Shown here in pieces: positions 6,228-12,348 of a stretch of 12,348 bases of DNA (position 1 is the stretch's first letter; the number at the start of each line of letters is the position of its first letter). The notes beneath the pieces were generated by a model that saw only the letters and a program-made list of their open reading frames with translations, ran no database searches and was not told where the DNA came from. This DNA is from Chloroflexota bacterium. Lineage in GTDB: Bacteria; Chloroflexota; Anaerolineae; Caldilineales; Caldilineaceae. Made by a program: the position numbers and the translations under genes. The DNA is taken from NCBI GenBank assembly GCA_003577005.1, contig QEUW01000225.1, positions 1-12,348 of the forward strand, in the 5' to 3' direction.

Positions 6228-6256
6228 TTGGATTGTTCTTGCTTTTCCGTTATAAT
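6228..6256 (+). promoter_or_regulatory. Sigma-70 type promoter for the tandem regulator genes
   Basis: TTGGAT (6228-6233) and a perfect TATAAT (6251-6256) are separated by exactly 17 bases. Transcription would start near 6263 and give a leader of about 58 bases. The leader can form a small hairpin (GCTGT 6267-6271 with ACAGC 6281-6285, with GAAC/GTTC outside it). Confidence 0.7.
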
Positions 6257-6320
6257 CGAACGGAATGCTGTAGACGCATGACAGCGTTCACGAACCCAGC
6301 CACATCCTTCCGTCAATCCA

Positions 6321-9300
6321 ATGTCTCAACTCAACCTGTACCTCTTGGGGGTCCCCCGAATCGAACTAAATAACCGCCCCGTCGCCCTGTCACGGCGCAA
6401 ATTGATGGCGCTGCTCGCCTATCTCCTGGTCAGCCGGCAGCCACAGCGCCGCGATACGCTGGCGACCTTGCTCTGGCCCGAGTTGGGACAAATGCCCGCA
6501 CGCGCGGCTTTGCGCCGCGAGCTGCACACGCTGACCAGCACCATTGGGCAGGATTGGTTATACATCACGCGGGACGAAATCGGGCGCAAGGCTACGGCGC
6601 CAATTTGGGTTGACGTTGAGCAATTTCAACAGTTGGCCGCGCACTGGCACACCCACCATCACACAGACGGTATCCTCTGCCGCCAGTGCATAGACGCGCT
6701 GACCGAGGCTGCCGCGCTCTACCGGGATGATTTTCTGACCGGCCTGACACTGGCCGGCTGCTCCGATTTTGACGAGTGGCGCGCTTTTCAAGCCGAGCGT
6801 TTACGCCGCACGTTTGCCGGCCTCATCGACAAACTGGTGCAGACGCATGAACAACTCGGCGCATACGAGACGGCGATTCAGCTGGCCCGGCGCAGGCTCG
6901 CAGCAGACAATACAGATGAACCAATCCATCGCGATCTGATGCGTCTATATGCGCTGGCCGGCCAGCCAGCCGCAGCGCTGCGCCAGTACGAAGAGTGTGT
7001 CCACATGCTAGACGCAGAACTGGGAATTGCACCGGCGGATGAAACTGTTGCGCTCTACACGGCGATCCGGACCCGCCGTTTCCCTGGCAACGTGACTGAA
7101 GCCAAGAATGCCAGGCTGACCAGCGATCATCCTGTCACCCTGTCATCTGATCAGCCCGTCACTCCGTCTCCCTCTGACCCCATCCTTCCTTCTCCTGCCG
7201 CCAAACGCCACAACCTTCCCGTCCAAGGCACCCCCTTTTTTGGCCGGCAGGACGAAGTCGATGCGATCCGGCAGCTATTGATGGGGCGCGCCGAATGCCG
7301 GTTGTTGACGCTGATCGGGCCGGGGGGCATCGGCAAAACGCGGCTATCGCTCCAGGTGGCTCAGACCCAGATCGAGGATGATCAGACGCGCTTGGCGGAT
7401 GGCGTCTACTTCGTGCCGCTGGCCGCGGTCGTTGATAAAGCGGACCTGGTGGGCGCCATTGCCAACGCAGTGAGTTGCGTCTTTCATGGCCGCGACGAAC
7501 CGCAGACCCAGCTTGAGCATTTTCTACGCCCCAAAAAACTTCTGCTCGTGGTCGACAACTTTGAGCATCTGCTCGATGGGGCGCAGCTTTTGCCGGCGCT
7601 GTTGAAGTCTGCACCGGAGTTGCTGCTGCTGGTTACCTCCCGCGAGGCGCTGGAGTTGCCTGAAGAGTGGCTCTATCCGCTGGGTGGGCTGACGCCACCG
7701 TCTGGTGTTGAGACACTGGCCGAGTTCAACACCAACGCTGCGGTCCAGCTTTTTGTGCAGCGTGCGCGCCAGGTGGACGCCCGTTTTGCGCTCTCCGCCC
7801 AAAACGCCACCCATGTAGTGCGCATCTGCCAACTTGTCGACGGCATGCCGCTGGGGCTGGAACTGGCTGCCGCCTGGGTTGGCACGCTGAACGTTGACGA
7901 GATCGCCGACGAGATCGCCTCCAACATCGACATCCTGGCTTCAGACCTGCGCAACATACCCGAGCGTCACCGCAGCCTGCGGGCGGTCTTCGAGCAGACG
8001 TGGGCGCGACTGACCGCAGGGGAACAGAGAATGCTGCGTCGATTGGCCATATTTCGAGGCGCCTTTACGCGTGAAGCCGCCCAGCAAGTAGCCGGCGTTT
8101 CGCTATTGGACATCTCGTCGTTGGTCGATAAGTCTCTCTGTCACCGCTACACGGGGCGCTTCGGCATTCACGAGTTGCTGCGCCAGTTTGCCTTCGAACA
8201 CCTGGATGAAGATGAAAAAAGCGCCCTATTCGCCCAGCATAGTCGCTACTTTGGGGAACTGCTCGCATCGCACCAGCCGTCCATAATGACCGCCGCCGAA
8301 GGGGCAATGGTGCGCACCATAGCAGATGAATTTGACAATATCCTGGCCGGCTGGCGCTACTTGCTCAATACCATCCAGCAGAAGGGCGCCACCGAAGAGA
8401 GTGACCGCTTGCTCGGTGGCTATGTGCCTGTCCTTGCCGCCTATTTCGACCGCCGTTCGCTCTTTTGGGAGGGGCGGCGTCTCTTTGAAGCAGCAATTTC
8501 CATCCTGAACGAGGCGCCTAGCAAGCGGACTGCTGAAAATGGTGCAACCTATGAAGCGCTCTTGCAGCTCCAGATCGAGCGGGCAGGCATGGGGATGCAC
8601 CTTGGACGCTATCAAGAAGCCAAAGAGATACTGCTGGCCCTGTTGCCGGTCCTGCGTACAGGCACAAACCGGCGCCAACTTGCCGATGCCCTCACGTACC
8701 TGGGACCCGCCCAGATGCGGCTGGGTGAGTATGTAGAAGTCGAGCGATATTTAGAAGAAGCAGTCCATATTTACGAGCAACTTGGCCTCCGGTTGGCAAG
8801 TACATGGCCTGTGATCAATTTGGGGCTGGTAAAGAGTCTCCGTGAACAGTTCGATGAGGCGCGCGCCTACTATCAAAAGGCAGTGGAGATCTATGAGGAG
8901 GTGGGATACGCCACCGGTCTGGCGCGCTGTTTGAGCAACATTGGCTCCACCTATGTAGGAGCAGTGAACGTTAACCAGGCAGTTGGCTACTATGAGAGAG
9001 CATATGAATATGCAAAGGAGAGTAACAACCGGCTCTGGCTTGGTATCATCCTAAACAACCTGGCCGAGTGCGCCTATAAGCGTGGCGCCTATCACGAATC
9101 CAAAGAACAATATGCCAAGAGTCTTGTGCTCTTCCGCGAATTGAACGAAATGCGTTGGGTCACGATCAGCCTGGCAGATGCGAGCTTCCCGCTGATAGCG
9201 CTGGATGATCTGGAAACCGTCGCTGGCAACTTACGCGAATCGCTGCAAGTAGCGCAACAATATCAGCTTGTCGCCGAGGGCGTCCAGGCGCTAGCGGCAA

Positions 9301-9533
9301 CAGCGCTGCTGTTGCATCGCCGGGGTCAATTGGCGCCGGCAGTGGCCGTTGCAACCCACGTGCTAGCGGATGCTCGCTCCCGCAGCGAAGCCCGCAATTA
9401 CTGCCAGAAGGAGCTATATACGTTGGCCGGAGAGATGCCAGAAGCCGACTACGCCGCCGCCCAGTTTCGCGGCAACAGCACGCCGTTCGGCCTGATGGTG
9501 CAAAGTGCGTTGGAATCATTGGAAATGGAGTAA
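6321..9533 (+). CDS. AfsR/SARP-like transcriptional regulator: BTAD, NB-ARC ATPase and TPR (first of tandem pair)
   Basis: This 1070-residue multidomain STAND-type regulator has four parts. Residues 1-90 form a SARP-like winged helix-turn-helix, opening L-N-L-Y-L-L-G-V-P-R, with R-R-K-L-M-A-L-L-A-Y at 25-34 and R-A-A-L-R-R-E-L-H-T at 61-70. Residues about 95-252 form the BTAD helical repeat region. A Pro/Ser-rich linker spans about 255-297. The NB-ARC-like ATPase follows: F-F-G-R at 306-309, P-loop G-P-G-G-I-G-K-T at 333-340, Walker B L-L-L-V-V-D-N-F-E at 407-415, L-V-T-S-R-E-A-L at 437-444, G-M-P-L-G-L-E-L at 508-515, and an MHD-like G-I-H-E-L-L-R-Q at 615-622. From about 640 to the end are helical TPR-type repeats, clearest at about 770-960. 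Such proteins are thought to switch from an ADP-held resting form to an ATP-bound active form on sensing a ligand through the TPR part. The ATG at 6321 has no Shine-Dalgarno but matches the family start. Signal and targets are unknown. Confidence 0.88.
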   Translation: MSQLNLYLLGVPRIELNNRPVALSRRKLMALLAYLLVSRQPQRRDTLATLLWPELGQMPARAALRRELHTLTSTIGQDWLYITRDEIGRKATAPIWVDVEQFQQLAAHWHTHHHTDGILCRQCIDALTEAAALYRDDFLTGLTLAGCSDFDEWRAFQAERLRRTFAGLIDKLVQTHEQLGAYETAIQLARRRLAADNTDEPIHRDLMRLYALAGQPAAALRQYEECVHMLDAELGIAPADETVALYTAIRTRRFPGNVTEAKNARLTSDHPVTLSSDQPVTPSPSDPILPSPAAKRHNLPVQGTPFFGRQDEVDAIRQLLMGRAECRLLTLIGPGGIGKTRLSLQVAQTQIEDDQTRLADGVYFVPLAAVVDKADLVGAIANAVSCVFHGRDEPQTQLEHFLRPKKLLLVVDNFEHLLDGAQLLPALLKSAPELLLLVTSREALELPEEWLYPLGGLTPPSGVETLAEFNTNAAVQLFVQRARQVDARFALSAQNATHVVRICQLVDGMPLGLELAAAWVGTLNVDEIADEIASNIDILASDLRNIPERHRSLRAVFEQTWARLTAGEQRMLRRLAIFRGAFTREAAQQVAGVSLLDISSLVDKSLCHRYTGRFGIHELLRQFAFEHLDEDEKSALFAQHSRYFGELLASHQPSIMTAAEGAMVRTIADEFDNILAGWRYLLNTIQQKGATEESDRLLGGYVPVLAAYFDRRSLFWEGRRLFEAAISILNEAPSKRTAENGATYEALLQLQIERAGMGMHLGRYQEAKEILLALLPVLRTGTNRRQLADALTYLGPAQMRLGEYVEVERYLEEAVHIYEQLGLRLASTWPVINLGLVKSLREQFDEARAYYQKAVEIYEEVGYATGLARCLSNIGSTYVGAVNVNQAVGYYERAYEYAKESNNRLWLGIILNNLAECAYKRGAYHESKEQYAKSLVLFRELNEMRWVTISLADASFPLIALDDLETVAGNLRESLQVAQQYQLVAEGVQALAATALLLHRRGQLAPAVAVATHVLADARSRSEARNYCQKELYTLAGEMPEADYAAAQFRGNSTPFGLMVQSALESLEME

Positions 9534-9542
9534 CACCAAACC

Positions 9543-12348
9543 ATGGGCCAACTGAAACTGTACCTTCTGGGCGCGCCGCGCGTGGAACTGGACAATACGC
9601 GGATCGATCTGCCGCGCCGCAAGGTGTTGGCCATTCTGGTCTATGTTGTACTCTCCCGGCAGACGCTGCCGCGCGATGCGCTGGCCGCCATATTCTGGCC
9701 GGCGTCGGACAGCAAAACCGCGCGTGCGTCGCTGCGCCGCGAGCTACACGCTCTGCAGAACGCCATTGGGGCCGAATGGCTGGAAACCACGCGCGATGAA
9801 TTAGCCCTGAAAGCCGACGCTGATGTGTGGAGCGATGTCGAAGCATTTCGTGCGGCGCTGGAGAGCGTTGATCAGGACAAAGCCCAACATGATGCTCAGG
9901 CCGAGAAAACGCTGCTCGACGCCGTGACGCTCTATCAGGGCGATTTTCTAACCGGCTTTACGCTTTCCGATTGCCCCACATTTGACGATTGGCAGTTCTT
10001 CGAGTCTGAAAGTTTGCGCAGGGAGTATGCCGGTGCATTGGCGCGCCTGGTTCAGAGCTTGTCTGCACAAGGCCACTACGAGACCGCCATCAACTATGCC
10101 CGCCGTTGGCTGGCCATCGACCCGCTGGAGGAGCCGGTTCACCGGGAATTGATGCGGGTGTATGCGTGGGCCGGTCAACAAGCTACTGCGCTCCGCCAAT
10201 ATGAGGAATGCGCCCGGATTTTGGATGGAGAACTCGGCGCCGCGCCGGATGAAGCGACGCAAGCGCTCTATGATGCGATCCGCACACGCCGCTTTCCCAG
10301 CTATCAAGAGAGAGCGCCCACATCTCCTTTTCACCCAGGCACTTTGCCTTCCCTTCCTACTCCAGAGCCAATCACCCAAACACCAAGCCAGCCATCCACC
10401 CCCCACAACCTCCCTGCCCAGGCCACCTCCTTCATCGGGCGGCAAGAGGAGGTGGGGGCGATTTGCCAGCTGCTACTGGAGCAGGCGGAGTGCCGGCTGC
10501 TGACGCTGGTGGGACCAGGTGGGATTGGCAAGACGCGCCTGGCGCTGCAAGTTGCCCAGCAGCTTGTGGACAATCATGCAGACGCGTATGTGGATGGCAT
10601 TTTTTTTGCCGGGCTGGAAACGGTTGACGGCGGTGAACACCTGATCGCGGCGCTGGCTGACGCGGTGGGGTATGGCTTTCAGGGCAGCTCCGCTCCGCAG
10701 GAGCAGTTGATGCACTATCTGCAGACCAAACAGCTACTGCTACTCCTCGATAATTTTGAACACCTGCTGGAACAGGCCGGCCTTCTCCCCGTGATTTTGC
10801 AATCTGCTCCTGGCGTTACCATGCTGGCCACCTCGCGCGAGGCGCTTGGGTTGCAGGAGGAATGGCTCTATGCTGTTGGTGGATTCACCACGCCGCCCGC
10901 GGATGCCACGCTGGAGGATGTGGAGCAAAACAGCGCGGTGCAACTCTTTCTGCAGCGCGCGCGCCGCACCGATTCCAGACTGGCGCTCGCGCCGGAGGCA
11001 CTGACCCAGGTCGTGCGCATCTGCCAGCTGGTGGATGGGTTGCCGCTGGGGTTGGAGCTTGCCGCCACCTGGGTGCGCACCCTGAGCCTGCCAGAAATTG
11101 CCGATGAGATCGCCGCCAATCTGGACTTTCTCACCACAACCAGGCGAGTCGCCCCCGAACGCCACAGCAGCCTGCGCACGGTGCTCGAGCATAGTTGGAA
11201 ACTGCTGACGCCGGCCGAGCAGGATGCCTTCTGCCGCCTAACACTCTTCACCAATGGCTTTACACGACAGGCCGCCAACCGGGTGGCCGATGCGTCGGTG
11301 GTGATCCTGGCTGCGCTGGTGCGCAAGTCGATCATTCACAGTAGCCGCGATGGCCGCTACACCATGCATGGGCTGTTGCGCCACTTTGCCGCGGCCAGGC
11401 TGAATGAAAATCCGGCTTTGGCCGAAGCCATTGCCGAGAAGCACAGCCGCTACTTCGGCGCGTTCTTGCAGACGCTGGAAGATGAACAACTGGGCGCCGC
11501 CCATGCTGCAGCCCTGGAACAGATCGGGCAGGAACTCGAAAATATCCGCAGCGGTTGGCGCTGGGCATTGGCTCATGCCGGATACAATCCAGAAAACGTC
11601 AAGCTGATCCATCGCTATATCGAGGCGCTCTTCCAGTTCTATGATGCTCGCAGCCGCTTTGAAGAGGGTCGTGCGGAATTTCAGTTTGCGCTGGATCAGC
11701 TCAATGCGCTGGCATCTACTCAGGATGTGCGGCTTGTTTTTGCGCGTCTCCGCAGCAGATTGGGCTGGTTTGCCTTTCAAATTGGACGGCCAACCGAAGC
11801 AAAGACCCATCTGCAGCGCAGCCTCGACCTGCTTGGTGAACTTGAGACACAGAAGGAGCTGATCTTTTCCCTCAACTATCTGGGGGCGATCCACCGTCAC
11901 CTCGGCGAATACGAAGAGGCCCGGCAAATGCTTCAAACAAGCCAACAGCTCTGCCGGGAACGTAACGAACGCTTTGGGCTGACCGTGGCGCTCAACATCC
12001 TTGGGCAGGTGGCCTATCTGCAGGAGGACTATGCACAGGCTCAAGCCTGGTGCGAAGAAAGTCTGGCCCTCAAGCAAGCGATTGGCGACCGCCGCGGAAC
12101 CACCTTCTCACTCCTTTATCTGGGGCTGGTTGCCAGGGCGCAGCATGACTATGCCAAAGCCATTCGGCTTTTTCGTGAGAGCATGTTGATCAGCAAAGAG
12201 TATGGCGACCGCCGCGGCATCGCCATGGGGTTGAGCAACCTGGCCGAAGTAGAAGCACTCATGGGACACCCCGCACAGGCGCAGGCATTGTACGAAGAGT
12301 GCCTGCAAATTTATACCGACATTTACAACTTGCTGGGGATTGTCACCA
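9543..12348 (+). CDS. AfsR/SARP-like transcriptional regulator: BTAD, NB-ARC ATPase and TPR (second of tandem pair, 3' end beyond window)
   Basis: The frame is open from the ATG at 9543 to the window edge, giving 935 residues. It is a paralogue of the preceding gene with the same domain order. The winged-helix N-terminus opens M-G-Q-L-K-L-Y-L-L-G; by hand count 43 of the first 80 residues are identical to the upstream protein, with no gap. BTAD spans about 95-250, and a Pro/Thr/Ser linker about 256-288. F-I-G-R is at 297-300, P-loop G-P-G-G-I-G-K-T at 324-331, and Walker B L-L-L-L-L-D-N-F-E at 398-406. An MHD-like Y-T-M-H-G-L-L-R follows in the ARC region. TPR repeats fill the C-terminal part, including two copies of G-D-R-R-G exactly 40 codons apart (12084 and 12204). 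The start lies 9 bp after the upstream stop, with GGAG overlapping that stop region, so the two are probably one transcript. It lacks the Cys/His cluster seen in the BTAD part of its neighbour. Confidence 0.88.
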   Translation, partial: MGQLKLYLLGAPRVELDNTRIDLPRRKVLAILVYVVLSRQTLPRDALAAIFWPASDSKTARASLRRELHALQNAIGAEWLETTRDELALKADADVWSDVEAFRAALESVDQDKAQHDAQAEKTLLDAVTLYQGDFLTGFTLSDCPTFDDWQFFESESLRREYAGALARLVQSLSAQGHYETAINYARRWLAIDPLEEPVHRELMRVYAWAGQQATALRQYEECARILDGELGAAPDEATQALYDAIRTRRFPSYQERAPTSPFHPGTLPSLPTPEPITQTPSQPSTPHNLPAQATSFIGRQEEVGAICQLLLEQAECRLLTLVGPGGIGKTRLALQVAQQLVDNHADAYVDGIFFAGLETVDGGEHLIAALADAVGYGFQGSSAPQEQLMHYLQTKQLLLLLDNFEHLLEQAGLLPVILQSAPGVTMLATSREALGLQEEWLYAVGGFTTPPADATLEDVEQNSAVQLFLQRARRTDSRLALAPEALTQVVRICQLVDGLPLGLELAATWVRTLSLPEIADEIAANLDFLTTTRRVAPERHSSLRTVLEHSWKLLTPAEQDAFCRLTLFTNGFTRQAANRVADASVVILAALVRKSIIHSSRDGRYTMHGLLRHFAAARLNENPALAEAIAEKHSRYFGAFLQTLEDEQLGAAHAAALEQIGQELENIRSGWRWALAHAGYNPENVKLIHRYIEALFQFYDARSRFEEGRAEFQFALDQLNALASTQDVRLVFARLRSRLGWFAFQIGRPTEAKTHLQRSLDLLGELETQKELIFSLNYLGAIHRHLGEYEEARQMLQTSQQLCRERNERFGLTVALNILGQVAYLQEDYAQAQAWCEESLALKQAIGDRRGTTFSLLYLGLVARAQHDYAKAIRLFRESMLISKEYGDRRGIAMGLSNLAEVEALMGHPAQAQALYEECLQIYTDIYNLLGIVT

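Noticed and set aside
9166..9846. Minus-strand open frame of 226 codons across the junction of the two regulators
   Set aside because: It spans the ends of two real genes on the other strand, is Arg/Pro/Ala-rich, and has no motif; a GC-driven shadow.
11238..12077. Minus-strand open frame of 279 codons inside the second regulator
   Set aside because: It lies fully inside the NB-ARC/TPR coding region, whose own frame is continuous and has clear motifs.

Overview
The window is about 58-60% GC by eye. It looks like chromosomal DNA from a Chloroflexota bacterium, of the Anaerolineae or Caldilinea type. The main reason is the pair of very large tandem regulators (SARP/BTAD DNA-binding module, NB-ARC ATPase, TPR tail), which are common in that phylum. 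The phylum call is inference from protein style and not a search result.

Layout. Bases 1-4908 (minus strand) hold a branched-chain amino acid-type ABC importer operon, read right to left: lipoprotein binding protein (livK-like), permease livH, permease livM, ATPase livG, ATPase livF. livF runs off the left edge. The genes are tightly coupled (10 bp gap, about 32 bp overlap, TGATG overlap), except for a 398 bp spacer with a strong stem-loop between livK and livH. A promoter candidate and a small palindrome lie upstream of livK. Bases 5240-6079 (minus strand) hold a SAM-dependent methyltransferase of the ArsM-like group. Bases 6080-6320 are a divergent control region with inverted repeats and a good sigma-70 type promoter facing right. 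From 6321 to the right edge (plus strand) are two tandem paralogous AfsR/SARP-like regulators, 9 bp apart; the second is cut by the window end.

Main result. The methyltransferase reading frame is interrupted by a TGA at 5464-5462 and then continues in the same frame for 73 codons. Those codons read as the normal C-terminus of the family. The TGA sits where relatives have Cys (the sequence reads D-L-W-T-G-[TGA]-I-A-G-A-L). Directly downstream the mRNA can fold into a bacterial SECIS-like hairpin with a GG in its apical loop, 17 nt after the UGA. I read this as a selenoprotein: a 279-residue methyltransferase with selenocysteine at residue 206. An ordinary gene caller would report it as a 205-residue truncated protein.

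Just downstream, in other frames, is what looks like the wreck of a TusA-like sulfur-carrier domain (A-D-V-F-Y-D-A-G-x-x-G-C-G, then H-E-I-T-A-K-L-K-Q-L), followed by a perfect 17 bp tandem duplication. A once-functional methyltransferase plus TusA-like unit (adjacent or fused) that later decayed is the simplest reading. No selenocysteine machinery (selA, selB, selC, selD) is inside the window, so recoding depends on genes elsewhere.
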